Of a stretch of DNA of 64,000 nucleotides, positions 11,779 through 23,159 are shown piece by piece. Under the pieces are notes generated by a model that was given only the letters and a program-made list of their open reading frames with translations, had not been told where the DNA came from and ran no database searches. Where the stretch lies: the NCBI GenBank assembly GCA_023376005.1, contig CM042147.1, positions 120,673,963-120,737,962 on the forward strand. Direction: 5' to 3'. Made by a program: the position numbers and the translations under genes. Within the stretch, counting starts at the first letter, position 1; every line of letters begins with the position of its first letter. The DNA comes from Doryteuthis pealeii. Taxonomy: Eukaryota > Mollusca > Cephalopoda > Myopsida > Loliginidae.

Positions 11779-12262
11779 CGAAAAATACCCAAAATAATTT
11801 AAGAATTCAAATGAAAAACAACAAATCTATTTTCTCAAAAAAAAAACCAAAAAAAAACAGCTCCTGCTGTTAATTTGAAGGGAGCATTCCTTATTTTAAA
11901 AAAAGCTGGAAAAATTGGGAGTGCATATCTTGAAGATAATCGATGTAATAGATTTTATTACATTGTCCTTGCTGTAGAATTCTGTCATTATTTTTTTTGT
12001 TTTTTGTCTTGTCTCCAGTTTTTGATTTAAAGAAAAAAACAACTTTTGCATTTGTTATCTTAATAATTTTTAGACGAAATACGTGCGCAAACATTGGTTA
12101 TTATTAACTGTATTTCTTTTATCTTCTCTTGTTTTTATTTTTTTCATCACAACTTCTGTTATAAGCAGCACAATTCAGAAATAATGAATAAGCCTCTGGC
12201 AAGACTCAGACTTGCCTCCTATTTTCCTCAGGAAGCCTATCTTATTATTATTTTACTAGTTA

Positions 12263-12312
12263 CACTAAGTCCATATCCTACAATGATAACCGTTACACCA
12301 CAAGTGCCTCCA
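12263..12312 (-). repeat. SINE family 2 head fragment (copy B 52320-52369)
   Basis: Only the tRNA-like head region remains (tgataaccgttacaccacaa). Confidence 0.55.
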
Positions 12313-12511
12313 TCGTAAATATGTCATATCTTATGTCAGACATTCCAAATATGACTGATGTCAAAGGAAGGCCAATAGGTACATCTACACACACACACAC
12401 ACACGTTATCTATCTATACTATTCAAATTCTCATTATATTTGTGAATGTAGCCCAGAAAAAATGGCACATCATAGCAAGATTTTTATTAGAGCAATACAG
12501 TTGAAATTCAT

Positions 12512-12646
12512 GGCACCGCCGCTTGTTCAAGCGAGCACGCGAACCGTTGGTCTGATCCTGCGGTTCCTTTCGTACTGGATGGGATAGCCGTGGCCACTGC
12601 CGACGTAACAAACGTGCCAATCGGTAGGATAAAACTAACCTGTCTC
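12512..12646 (-). pseudogene. 28S rRNA 3'-end fragment, copy A (truncated)
   Basis: The minus strand begins tgagacaggttagttttatc, then the gtacgaaaggaaccgc region and a cggcggtgcc stretch, matching the conserved 3' part of eukaryotic 28S rRNA (GAGACAGGTTAGTTTTA and GTACGAGAGGAACCGC). It is flanked by an 87-bp direct repeat (12429-12515 and 12643-12729). About 135 bp remain. Confidence 0.85.
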
Positions 12647-12966
12647 ATTATATTTGTGAATGTAGCCCAGAAAAAATGGCACATCATAGCAAGATTTTTA
12701 TTAGAGCAATACACTTGAAATTCATGGCAAAATAATGTATAAGTCATAAAGTTTGAGGGGCAATCAAATATGTTATTATATTATGGTTAAGTCATGCTGA
12801 AATTACTGGTTCCCGCTAAAATACCAAAGTAAGTGATGACCACTTAAGCAACAGTAGGTACTGTACGCAACCTGAGATCTTTGTTTATCAAAACTACTTG
12901 ATTTGACATTAAATAACCTGAAAAGAGTTGATATGCCATAAAACAAAACAACCAACTTGAAATGCT

Positions 12967-13016
12967 CCAACTTAGAGTCCATTTCCTATAATGATAACCA
13001 TTACACCACACCCTTC
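12967..13016 (-). repeat. SINE family 2 head fragment (copy B 53719-53767)
   Basis: Only the head remains (aatgataaccattacaccac). Confidence 0.55.
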
Positions 13017-13249
13017 CACTAGAGTAAAATAGCAGTGAATCAGTTATTTATGAAATATGAAATAAAAGCAAAATGGTTAACTTTGACTTTCTAATTTTAT
13101 AAGTAAGGTAACTATTGTACTAATGTTATATACATTCTTATGTTATCTGCTATGTCTTTGAACCTTCTCTCTTTTGCTGGGCCATGTCATCTGTTCCCTT
13201 TTCATCAGATTGTAATCTTCCGTATTTGTTAGTTCTTATTAAAACATAT

Positions 13250-13512
13250 TAGGAACACAGAGACATAATTTTTTTGGTGTACACATAGTTTATTTCCCTG
13301 ATATCCATATAATTCACACACGTGGTTGAGAAATCAGCAGAGAATGCTAATCTATGTCTGAACACTTCAGCTGCTTAGTCAATTCTCAATTAACTCTATT
13401 TTCCCCGGCTTTTATGTTCGTATGATCTTCCTTAGCCAATCAGAGAGGACCGCTTGGATTATCTCAGGGTGAAAGCCTACCCATCAAACTTTATGACTTA
13501 TATGTATATTTC
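13250..13512. mobile_element. Dispersed repeat related to 9548-9825
   Basis: Shares aacacagagacat, gtgtacaca, gagaaatcagcagagaatg and agccaatcagag landmarks with 9548-9825. It is abutted on the right by a SINE family 2 copy. Confidence 0.45.
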
Positions 13513-13514
13513 CA

Positions 13515-13795
13515 TGCGCGTGGTCTAATGGTTAGAGTCATAGTAAATGGACTTGTCAACGCGAGTTCAATTCCTGGATAAAGCTGTTTGAATTTCACAT
13601 AGCGCTAATACCCTTGGGAAAGGTATGAATCCAATTCTCCCTCCAGCTATGGGTAAATAGCAGACTGGGCTCTTTAACAATGGCTAGGTAACCAGTCTAG
13701 GAGAAGGAAAACTCTGAATTAAAACCTGTTGAACTCTGCTTAAGAAATTGACCTTGTGTCACATCCTGCTCGTGCAGAAGGGGTTGGTAAATATA
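13515..13795 (+). repeat. SINE family 2, near full length (copy B 54282-54560)
   Basis: A-box-like gtggtctaatggttagagtc, B-box-like gagttcaattcctgg, then a conserved body ending gaccttgtgtcacatcctgc. Confidence 0.75.
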
Positions 13796-13799
13796 TAGA

Positions 13800-14895
13800 T
13801 GTATATTTATATGACTTATTTACAGTTAAACATTAATTTAAGGTCTCAGCCAATTAAACACATTATAAATAACTGTTTATGTAACAAGTGTTATTCTGGT
13901 TTGGCTTGGTTCCTTTGTTCAATGAATATCAATGTTTGTGGGTTATTTAATGCCAAAGCCATTCTTGTAGGAGAATAGTAGTTGTATTATTTAACTGATA
14001 TCTGGGGAATGTGGGGGTTCATACCTTTCCAATGGTATTAGTTTAAAAGTGAACTTAATAGCGTGACTGGAGTTTGAACTTGCTTACTGCGATGTCGCAG
14101 TCCGGCACATTAATTGGCTGAGATTTTTCTTTAGACATTAAATTCAAATCCTACACTACATTACAAAAATGATTAGGCTATTCATTATATAACACTAAGA
14201 CATGCTTCCTTAGGAAGAAAAAAAACTACATGTTTCTTTATTTTTGATCTGCACTCTTTGGCTATAGAACAATGGTCTGAGAAGTTATGATAAAAAAGCA
14301 ACTGAAACAAGAGGAAAGATATACTAGTTAAAAACAGATAATGGTTAACAATACTTCATCTAAATGGTAACAGTTCCAAATATTTTTACTATCACTAGTT
14401 GTTGTAAATAAAATGGACAAAAAAAAAAAAATCTGTTACAAATATTTTGCGGTAACAAATTTCTTTCTTTCTATGCTTACTCAGTTTTTGTTGTTTTCTT
14501 TTTTTAACGTTTTTTTTTTTAGCTTTGGATTTTATATTGGTCAAATAACTTGTGTATTTTAAAACAGACCTAAGCTACAACTTTAGTCCATCCTTGCCCA
14601 ACCCAAAAGGTAGTATTCATTTGCCTGCAATGCATTCAACTTTTTTTTTTCTTCTAATCTTTTTTAAAAAATTTAATTCTCATCGCCATTAAAATCTCAT
14701 TTAATATTCATGAGGTGTGGAATAATACAATTGTATAAACTACTGATAAAAAAAAAAATACCGAATTCATTAAATATTTCCTTTATAACTATTTCAGAAT
14801 ATACAAGGGGGGCACTGAAAAGTTCTCAGCCTAACCAAGAAAGTAATGACTTTAATGAAACATATGCTGTTTCCACATATTCATCCTGCAGAAAG
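13800..14895. other. Copy A non-coding stretch, nothing recognised
   Basis: AT-rich with homopolymers. The block 14810-14895 (aaagttctcagcctaaccaa) recurs inverted near 17105-17160. Copy B equivalent 54560-55650. No exon could be supported. Confidence 0.5.
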
Positions 14896-15144
14896 GGCTG
14901 AGTTAGATCAGTCGGTAGAGTGTTTGGCTTAGAAACCACAAGGTTTCTAGTTCGATACAGCCCTCACCAACTCAGCGTATGAATAGCACAGGAATCATGG
15001 CAGTAAAGTAAGGAGCTGATGGTAGGTGGGGCCCTCCATCTCAGATGCAAAAACCATCTCCTTGGTCTAGCACTAGGGAAAAGGGGATAGACACCCCCGC
15101 TAATCTGGCTGATACCGACTTTAGGTTACCCCGTCGACTTTACA
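14896..15144 (+). repeat. SINE family 1 (copy B 55654-55903)
   Basis: Head gagttagatcagtcggtaga with a B-box-like region, then the full family body ending taccccgtcgactttac. Confidence 0.72.
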
Positions 15145-15282
15145 CACTTTGCACAATTTCCCAAGTTTCTTTATCTCTTCCCAAAATTGGTCTGTCATCT
15201 GGGGCTGTCAAATACGCTGACTACACCTCTTGAGAGGGGTAACACCCCCCTCCCGCAATGGGGCCACCTGTTGGCTGTGGGT

Positions 15283-15531
15283 AAAAAAGTAAAATTGGCA
15301 AAGTGGCCTATTGTCGGTGACAGCTGGACAATAAGGGAGTCTATCCCCTTTTTGCTAGCCCTAGACCAGGGAAATTGTTTTGCTGAGGTGGAGTGCTACA
15401 CCTACCATCAGCTCACCACTTTACCGCATAGATCAGATTACCCAATCAGTGCTACTCATGCACTGAGTTGGTGGGGACCAATATAGAACCAGGAACCTTG
15501 CAATTCCTAGGCGGGTGCTCTACCGACTTTT
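15283..15531 (-). repeat. SINE family 1 variant (copy B 56035-56288)
   Basis: Minus-strand copy with gctgaggtggagtgctacac. In copy A the end is lost at ctctaccgac, while copy B reaches gagctaaacc. Confidence 0.68.
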
Positions 15532-15709
15532 TGTTACATAATTGTTAGTACCCTAACACTTATGTACAGTTAGTGTAGAAACCAAAATGGCTGAATGAGT
15601 ACAGTTGGCGGCCTTGAAGGATTCAGTGACAAGTTTTGATCTCATCCTGATCCCTTTTCCGGTGGATACCGTGAGAATTGGTTTAGATTAGAAAGAGTTA
15701 GTTAGTATT

Positions 15710-15832
15710 ACCACACTGATCAGATTACCCAGTTGGTGCTACTCATGCACTGAGTTGGCGGGGACCAGTATAGAACCAGGAACCTTGCAATTCCTAGGCG
15801 GGTGCTCTACCAACTGAGCTAAACTAGCCGTG
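15710..15832 (-). repeat. SINE family 1 head (copy B 56555-56755)
   Basis: tRNA-like head (complement of ctctaccaactgagctaaac) with part of the body. Copy B retains more of the body, with an unrelated sequence to its left. Confidence 0.65.
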
Positions 15833-15837
15833 TGTGG

Positions 15838-16000
15838 CAACCTGTAATGCCTGAGGATAGTATTGTGGTAGTTGAGCAGTCTGTGACATGGATTCTAAGT
15901 GGTCCCATAATTTACAATACTCCACTTCCAGTCCTTACTTGGGCTAGACAGGTAGTCAGAAAGGCCCCATCTAATTAACTGGCTGGTCATGTCAAGCCCT
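15838..16000 (+). repeat. SINE-like family 3 fragment
   Basis: Contains the 5' landmarks gagcagtctgtgacatg and cttgggctagacaggtagtc. The copy B equivalent is interrupted by the SINE at 56919. Confidence 0.5.
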
Positions 16001-16286
16001 AGCAACTATATGATTGTCTCAGTTGTATTCTTCAAATTGCTTTATAGCAAACACACAACCCCCTTTTTTCATGTAGGTGTTAGCTGTCAATCAGGGATAG
16101 GCCTGCACAGCCACTTGCAGATAAATTTTATTTATTTATTTATCTATCTATTTATTCATTTTTTGGACACTATACCATCGTCCTTAGTGGATGGAAAGGT
16201 ACCAAACAATGTTAGAAGGCAGTGGCTGAGGGTCAACTACCAATATTTATTGATACACATGAAATTAATGAAAATTATTTCTTAGA

Positions 16287-16535
16287 GTCGGTTTAGCTCA
16301 GTCGGTAGAGCATTTGGCTAGGAATCATACGGTTCCTGGTTTGATACTGGCCCTCGCCAACTCAGCGTATGAATAGCACAGGGATCTGTGCGGTAAAGTG
16401 AGGAACTGATGGTAGGTGTGACACTCCACGTCAGACGCTAAAATAATCTCCTTGGTCTAGTGCTAGTGAAAAGGGGATAGACTCCCTTGCGGTCTGGCTG
16501 ATACCAACATTAAGCCACCCCAATGACCTTACTTA
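16287..16535 (+). repeat. SINE family 1 (copy B 57536-57783)
   Basis: A box gtttagctcagtcggtagag, B-box region ggttcctggtttgatact, full body and a cgactttac-like end. Confidence 0.75.
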
Positions 16536-16629
16536 TTTCTTAAACAAATCATATATATATAGATAAAAAAGATTTGGCATTAAATAATCCATATAGATTG
16601 ATGTGCCATTAATCCAAACAACCAAATAA

Positions 16630-16965
16630 ATCTTCCCAAAAATTGTTGAGCAGTCCATGACTTTCAATACCCCACTTTGGCCCTTTCTTGGGCTAGTCCA
16701 AGAGCCCCCCCCCCCAATCAATTGGCTGGTCACATCAAGCCCTAGCACCTATATGATTGCCCCAACCCTATTGCCCTTATGGCAAGCCTCAACCCTTTTT
16801 ATCCTATGGGTGCCAGAATGTCCTGTGAATGATGTTAAACTCTATCTGATGGTGAGGTTCCAGTTTTGGAGGTTTGGGGAATGTGGAGCACCCCTTCATC
16901 ACCATTGCTCCCAAGTCCACTCTGACCTGGAGTGGTAGTACCTGTTAGGGTCCCATCTATGGGTT
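16630..16965 (+). repeat. SINE-like family 3 (copy B 57910-58235)
   Basis: gagcagtccatgactttcaa through gtacctgttagggtcccatc. The overlapping open frames on both strands are repeat shadows. Confidence 0.55.
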
Positions 16966-17720
16966 AAATAGAAAAATGTATTTATAAAAAAAAAATTGAG
17001 TATCCATTAAGAATGAATTTATTTCAAAACTTTATCGGCATTAAATAATCCACCAAGGTTGATATGCCGTAAAACAAACCAAACTTCCCAAAAATTAAAT
17101 TTTAAAGAAAGCATTTCTTGGTTGGGCTGAGAACGTTTTAGCGCCCTTTTGTATATTTGAGTGAAACGACTTTTTGAAAATTGGATATTGTTTTTAGATA
17201 TCAAATTCACAGAAAGTTTATTTGGACTTTTTAAAAAAATTTTTTTAAAGCAAATAGTCTCAGAAAAAAAAAAATCTGAATGATTGAACTAAGTTATGTG
17301 CAATGTTTTCTTTGGATTTTATTTATATCATAAGTTTGGCATATAATTGATTCTTTTTTGGAAGAACCAGTATTAAAACTAAAAAAAACAAAAAACAAGT
17401 TCAATAGGTTAATTTTTGTTATACTGCAACCATCTAACAGTCAGCCTATTCTATCTTTCTCTTTAAAAAAAAATCTTTGCTAACTAATATTGGTAACTAT
17501 AACCAATATAGTTACGGTTTCTAAAATAGATGTTATTCATTTTATTTAACTTCGGGATTCTCAGGGGAAAACTCTAACCCTCCTTAATTATAAAAGAGAG
17601 ATCAAGGAAATAGATAGTTTGTGCCTAAGATAAAATAGATTCAAAAATGAAAAAAGTCAGACAAATCTTGTTTACTAATTAAATATTAATTACCTACAAG
17701 CAGTGTGCATTAACCTTGCA
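16966..17720. other. Copy A non-coding stretch
   Basis: LINE/SINE-type tail (17030-17075, gttgatatgccgtaaaac), poly-A and poly-T runs, and a small palindrome ggtaactataacc at 17490. Copy B equivalent 58236-58990. Confidence 0.5.
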
Positions 17721-17728
17721 GACAAATG

Positions 17729-18181
17729 GGTAATTTTCACCTTTAGTTGTTAAAATTCCTAGCATAAAATTGTGCGTGCGCATTATCTGAAATGAACTTA
17801 ATTGTTATTAAGAATACATTTTATGATATTTTTGTGTTAAAGCATGCAGTTGTATTGTTTTCCAAAAAGTTTCTAAGATTTGTTTATTTTGCACGGCGAC
17901 TTTCAAAATGGCTACCGGCTTGTTTCAAAGTGAAAGTCAGTTGGCTAAATTCCTAGTATAAAATTATCTGAAATGAACTTAATTGTTATTAAGAACACAT
18001 TTTATGATATTTCTGTGTTAAAGCATACAGTTGTATTGTTTTCGAAAAAGTTTCTAAGATTTGTGTATTTCGCACAGATACTTTCAAAATAGCTACCAGC
18101 TTGTTTCAAAGTGAAAGTAAGGGGTTACTCTAAATTGCCTTTATCTGCTAGGAATTTTGACAACTAAAGGTGAAAATTACC
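17729..18181. mobile_element. TIR transposon with 8-bp target duplication, copy A (internally duplicated)
   Basis: Terminal inverted repeats begin GGTAATTTTCACC and extend over 30 bases. Flanked by perfect GACAAATG duplications (17721-17728, 18182-18189). An internal block (around 17765-17945) is repeated (around 17950-18120), making this copy 453 bp against 252 bp in copy B. The 8-bp target fits hAT- or P-like transposition. Confidence 0.85.
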
Positions 18182-18522
18182 GACAAATGTATAAAGTTAG
18201 ACTAGTTCGATTTGAATGCTTATTCTTAGAAAGGATAGGAGAGCATCTCTGTATATAAAGAAATATGGAATTGTCTGCATTACTCAAGTTATTAAGAATA
18301 AGTTGGTTAACCAATATGGAATCAAATGTGTTATCTGCATTGCTGGGAATGGTTGGTCTGGTCAATATATTTTAGCACCTCTTTTCTTTCTGTTTGCTAC
18401 CATTTTTCTGGTTTGCACTACAGAGAAAAACATTCTTCACTCTTTTCCATACAGATTGTGTCCAGGCTGTTGTGAATTGAAGAAAAACATTCTGCTCTTT
18501 CTAATATTTTCATGTAATATAA

Positions 18523-18622
18523 NNNNNNNNNNNNNNNNNNNNNNNNNNNNNNNNNNNNNNNNNNNNNNNNNNNNNNNNNNNNNNNNNNNNNNNNNNNNNN
18601 NNNNNNNNNNNNNNNNNNNNNN
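18523..18622. other. Assembly gap of exactly 100 N
   Basis: A run of 100 N, the usual placeholder for a scaffold join of unknown length. The sequence on its left is the end of copy A. The sequence on its right (from 18623) does not resemble what follows copy B after 59590, so the join is not supported by homology. Confidence 1.
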
Positions 18623-19505
18623 GAGAGAGATAATTTTGTAGATAAATCATACTAATTCTAATTAGTGAATTGGAAGCAAGGCAAAGTAGCCGTAAATGAA
18701 TCTGTGATCTAATCTTGTTGCAATCTACTGCCGAATGCTAGGGTAAGTTTACAAATGATATACAGGAAAAAGTTTCAAGTTCTCAACAGACTGTATGAAG
18801 AGGTAGTGGTTAAAAAAAAAAAAAAAGGTGACCTTTGTGTCACATCCTGCTCGTGGGAGAGGTTGTATAATATATATATATATTATATATATATATATAT
18901 TTTAATTCTACTTTAAGTTATTTGAATATGATTGTATTGATGAAATTATTTTGTTTTTGAAACGCTGCGTCTTTCAAAGCTCATGCTTCTGTATCCGCAA
19001 CTATAACCCCTCAACACATATGCATGCAGCCTCACCAACTGTATATTATTATGTATCTATTCATGTTCCTGACATTAGTACATTATTCTATGTTTATACA
19101 TGAGACTTTCATTATATTATATTATAATTTTACTTTAGTCATTGAAAATTAATTGTATTGATGAAATTATTTTGTTTTGTCTTTCTATTATTTCAAAAGA
19201 ATTACGTTTTTTACAATTGATTATTGTTGGTAGAAAGGTTTAGCAGCATAATTGAATTCAAGTTTTGTTGATGATTTGATGATAATACATTGTTAAGGTG
19301 GGTTTTAAAAATTGTAAGGTTTCATATCAGGCTTTAAGGTTTGGACAAATCTGCTTTGTTAAAAATGTAGAAAAGAATTTGAATAAACAATTGAAAGGCT
19401 TACCCAAGTAGAACTCTGATATTGACACTAAAGTTTACAATATGGTTGGTATGCTTTGAGCAAGAATGGATGGGAAAAATTGAAGTGAGAATGTTTAACA
19501 AAATG
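18623..19505. other. Non-coding stretch right of the gap
   Basis: A SINE family 4 fragment (18655-18755), a family 2 tail (18828-18875), a TA microsatellite (18870-18900), then AT-rich sequence with no recognisable exon. Confidence 0.5.
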
Positions 19506-19509
19506 TTGT

Positions 19510-19750
19510 AGCTTTTGCTTCTGATCAAAAACTAACTATCTGTTTCATACAAATAATGTTCAACATATGTGAAAATAATAATAGAAAAAATCTTTGTATA
19601 AATGCAGTGCACAATTGGGATATTGATCTTTGCTATGAAAAAATCAAAATCATCAATAACTTAAATTGTTAACTTTCAGACTTTTTTGATAACATTTTTG
19701 GTTCCTTGAGCAAAAAATACTTTTATAAACCAATTTTTGTTGTAAAAACT
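19510..19750. repeat. Dispersed repeat, partial
   Basis: aataatgttcaacatatgtg through gataacatttttggttcctt and aaaccaatttttgttg, matching the 29735 repeat. Confidence 0.6.
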
Positions 19751-19817
19751 GTTTGAAGGTATTATTTATCTGAATTTTGGCCTCATGGCACAACATATAT
19801 ATAATATATATATATAT

Positions 19818-20088
19818 AATTTACCACCCTCTGCATGAGTAAGATGTGACACAAGGTCAATTTTAAGGCAGGGTTTAACATGTTTGAATTCAGAGTTACC
19901 TTCTGCCTAGACTGGTTGCTCACCAAGGTTAAAGAGCCCAGTTTGCCCCACTATTTACCCATAGCTGGGGGAGAATAGTTGGATTCATACCATTCCCAAG
20001 GGTATTAGCGCTATGTGAAATGTAAACAGCATCGTCCAGGAGTTGAACTCATTTTCTATAACTCTAACCATTACACAACATGCCTCTA
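19818..20088 (-). repeat. SINE family 2, full length
   Basis: Minus-strand copy from gatgtgacacaaggtcaatt to tctaaccattacacaacatg. Confidence 0.75.
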
Positions 20089-20089
20089 T

Positions 20090-21020
20090 AACACAACAGA
20101 TATTTTTTTTCTAATAAGAACGGAATGGTTCATTATTTAGCTGAGGTGACAAAACTCATTAGAAATAAGAATTTGGCAGATAAGCGACACCAGATAATCA
20201 GGATTTTCATTTTTGCATTTCATCTTGGACGGTATTATTTTTAACAATTGTTGCAAGATGATATCGGTCGTTCTTTTAAGGAACACGAGTATTAATATAT
20301 AGATGGCTAAAAAAGTATCATAACTTGAATTAATTCTCTCTCACTCATTCTTTTTCTTTCTTTCCTTATTTTACTCTTTTCATTATGATCAATTGAAACA
20401 AATTGGCGTTATCGCTTCCTCGTGCTCACCCATCTCTCTATCTTTCCCCATACTCTATTTCTTTCTTATGATATTTTTTCTGTGTAGCATGTCCTTTTTC
20501 TTCCCTTTCTTTCTAATAAAAACTGAATGGCCCCTTATTTAGCTGAGGTGACGTCACACACAAGAAAAAAGAACGATTTGGATGGTCTCATTTTTAACCA
20601 GAGGTTGTTGCAAGATGATAATGGTTGTTGGAAGATTAAGGAACAAGCGTATTATGTTTAAACATTGACTCTGAAAATACTTGAAAATATCAATACAAAA
20701 ATCAGTGCCAAGTTATCTGCTTTGTCATTCAACTCACAATCTCTGACTCATACTTTAAATATTTATTGATTAAAACACACATAGAAACTTGAAACTGATT
20801 TTAAGAGAGAAAGAAAAGGAATTAGTAGATGTTTGTTATAACTGATTGTCAGGTCAGCTGACCTCTTAAGTCACACCATATTATGGATTATAATATTGAA
20901 GGAAAAACTCTTGCTAAATTATTATAAGTTTAACAATGCCAGAATATCTTAGATAATACTTTTTCTTTGACCAGATATTAGGTATGGCCAAAATTTAAGT
21001 ACTACAGCACCTCAAAGTAT
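20090..21020. other. Non-coding stretch with a diverged direct repeat
   Basis: Blocks at 20100-20310 and 20505-20660 share ttatttagctgaggtgac, gttgcaagatgataatggttg-like and aaggaacaagcgtatta-like landmarks in the same orientation. No coding frame. Confidence 0.5.
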
Positions 21021-21029
21021 GGATGAGGC

Positions 21030-21232
21030 TGTTGGTCTTTCATCATGAAAGGCATGAATCCACGTGTTCTATCCCCCCTCCCAACTACAGGTAAATGGTA
21101 GGGCAGTCTGGGTTCTTTAGTCTTGGTTAGGCAACCAGTCTAGGAGAAGGAAAACTGTTTTTTCAAACCAGCTTTGCCCTGTTTAAATATTGACCTTGTC
21201 ACGTGGCGGAAGGGCTGGGTAAACACATCCAT
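21030..21232 (+). repeat. SINE family 2, headless
   Basis: Body gtaaccagtctaggagaagg-like with tail ttgaccttgtcacgtggcgg. Confidence 0.6.
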
Positions 21233-21295
21233 CCTTACCCTGCATTTGTCATTTTATTACCCTTTACTTATAAAGTGACTTTGAGCATTAAAAAA

Positions 21296-21545
21296 CTAGC
21301 AAAAAAAAACGCCCTCTGGGCAGTGTAAAAATTAAATTTTGAAAGTTATTGGCCATGGGAGTTAAAGATTCAGTGTCAGAGGGTTTGTATCATAAGTAAG
21401 TAAAATCATCAAAATTTATTAAAGGAGTAAAAAAAAAAAAAAAAAACATTCGAAAGGGAAACTTACTTTGTCTCCCTCCAATAAAATGTTGTATGCATTT
21501 ATTAATTATTAATGAAATAATTATTTTGAATAAAATGGCAACTGT
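21296..21545 (-). mobile_element. Diverged Helitron 3' part
   Basis: An A before ctag at 21296, then the GC hairpin remnant cgccctctgggc and the interior landmark tttgtatcataagtaagtaaaatcatc shared with the other Helitron copies (written here as the plus strand, in shortened reading). The 5' end is not clear. Confidence 0.6.
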
Positions 21546-21547
21546 TC

Positions 21548-21642
21548 TAGAGGGAAAATCTGAATTCAAATCTGTTAAACTCTGCTTAAGATTGACCATG
21601 TGTCATATCTACCTGTGCGGAGTGGTTGGTAAATATATATAG
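21548..21642 (+). repeat. SINE family 2 tail
   Basis: The last 95 bases of the family, ending ggttggtaaatatatatag. Confidence 0.55.
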
Positions 21643-21830
21643 GATAAGAAAAAGATAAAGAAAAACAATAGTATAAATTGTGCTAAAGCGCCTGTTTCGA
21701 CTTTATGAAGTTTATAAAATGTAATCAAATAAAATTATTTTTAAAAAAATGAAAAATAATAGTAGAAGGCATTTTTGTATAAACATTCGTCTTCTTCAGA
21801 GCACATTTCTTCTTTATCTTTACCTTAAAC
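21640..21830. repeat. Decayed element with GTTTCGA motif
   Basis: gcgcctgtttcgactttatg and an inverted aaagataaagaa/ttctttatcttta pair at the edges. Read on the minus strand, a short stem precedes CGAAAC, as in other hammerhead-derived ends. Too degraded to class. Confidence 0.4.
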
Positions 21831-21914
21831 TGTTGGATTTATTTCCATTTTATATACTCACATAGGGTCAGAAACTAAACAAAATGCATTATTCTCAAGC
21901 TTTCTTGTTTAAGT

Positions 21915-21949
<35 letters not shown>

Positions 21950-22067
21950 TATATATATATGTGCCCTCTGTAATCCTGTGATGGGATACACAGCAAATAC
22001 AGGTTAAGTAGCTGCGCAGTTTAAATTACTATTACCATTGACTAGATGATTTTGCATTCTCCATTTG

Positions 22068-22275
22068 TGGCATGGGTGGTGGCCCAGTGTGTAGAGTCTC
22101 CGCTTTTCACTCTATGGTCCACTGATTCAATCTCTAGTGGCAGAGATTGTGGTATGCACTGCTATGAGACCAAAGGAGGTCGAACAGCTGTCCAGTGCTC
22201 CGGATGTCGCAACAGCTTCCAGTGTCCATGTCCGGATGTCGGCAAATGGTGTTTGCCGAGTTTGTCTGGTCATGG
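22068..22275 (+). repeat. tRNA-derived SINE of another family
   Basis: tRNA-like head with gtggcccagtgtgtagagtc (A-box region) and ctgattcaatctc (B-box-like), then a body containing a repeated cggatgtcg. The 124-codon open frame crossing it is accidental and continues into a palindrome. Confidence 0.55.
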
Positions 22276-22318
22276 TAATATGATTCGATTAATCATTATA
22301 TATTATATATATATATAT

Positions 22319-22541
22319 ATTATGATAATGGTACAGGTTAATAACCTACTCAAATTTCACCATAAGGATCTTCAGGTTAAATCCACTGGATTGATCAAGA
22401 TATTGATTAATTGCAGTTGAATAATGCACACCTTGCAATCAACTGCAATTAATCAATATCTTGATTAACCAGTAGATTTAACCCTGAAGATCCTTATGGT
22501 GAAACTCGAGTAGGTTATTACCGTGTACCATTATCATAATA
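22319..22541. repeat. Inverted repeat, arms about 100 bp, short loop
   Basis: Left arm ttatgataatggtacaggtt to caattaatcaatatc-type sequence pairs with 22440-22541. The loop is about 20 bases. Both arms keep gaagatccttatggtgaaa or its complement. Confidence 0.8.
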
Positions 22542-22688
22542 AATTTGCTCTACCAACGTATTGAGCACTTTATATTTGTTATATCGCTGCCTTATCATTG
22601 TGAATCTTGCATAAACTAACCATTGTGACCTGTTTCACCGGTAAGTCACCTTTTCCACAAATACCATATATATATATATATGTATATA

Positions 22689-23082
22689 TATTAATAATGG
22701 AGATTCACTTCCAGTTTTTGTCTGTAACAAAAATTATGTCACTGCTTACATCACATTACCCAAAATTGTCATAACATAGAATAAATACACTCAAAATTTG
22801 AACATACAACATTAGACAGTCCTCATTGTTTTTTAAAAACAAGTTTTAATAAATACATGAATGGTATTATATATCTATATATAGTTTGTTTTATTTTAAT
22901 ACATATTTAAAGTTTACATTTCAAATTGTTTTATTTTTTAATCCTTTAATGAATTTGATGATTTTACTTACTTAGGGTACAAACTCGCTGACATTGAATT
23001 TTTTTACTCCCACCCCTCAGGCAATATGTTTCAAAAATCTATTTTTACATCACCCGGAAGGTGTTTTTTTATTTTGTACTAG
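22689..23082 (+). mobile_element. Non-autonomous Helitron
   Basis: Begins ttaataatggagattcac (5' end merged with a TA microsatellite) and ends with hairpin CACC-CGGAA-GGTG (23051-23063) and terminal CTAG at 23079-23082 followed by T. The interior matches 37560-37896 and the complement of 61884-62358. Confidence 0.8.
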
Positions 23083-23159
23083 TATATATTTTATATAATA
23101 ATATTTTAAACCTATTTCCCAAATCAAATTTTTTTTTTTCTTACAAAGCAATCCTACCA

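Larger units (their letters stand above)
1..18522. repeat. Copy A of a segmental duplication (partner about 41238-59590)
   Basis: Base 1 aligns with about base 41238 and the similarity runs colinearly to the edge of the N gap. It includes three MROH1 exons, their introns and every major repeat. By eye the introns differ at roughly two sites per hundred plus many indels, while the exons are almost identical. Copy A is probably longer, since the window starts inside it and it stops at an assembly gap. It is either an alternative haplotype left in the assembly or a genuine tandem copy. Confidence 0.95.

Noticed and set aside
18216..18641. 141-codon open frame across the N gap
   Set aside because: Much of it is gap placeholder, and the rest is AT-rich sequence with no motif. 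The copy B version is interrupted differently.
22046..22420. 124-codon open frame
   Set aside because: It runs through a tRNA-derived SINE, a TA microsatellite and an inverted repeat, with no family resemblance.
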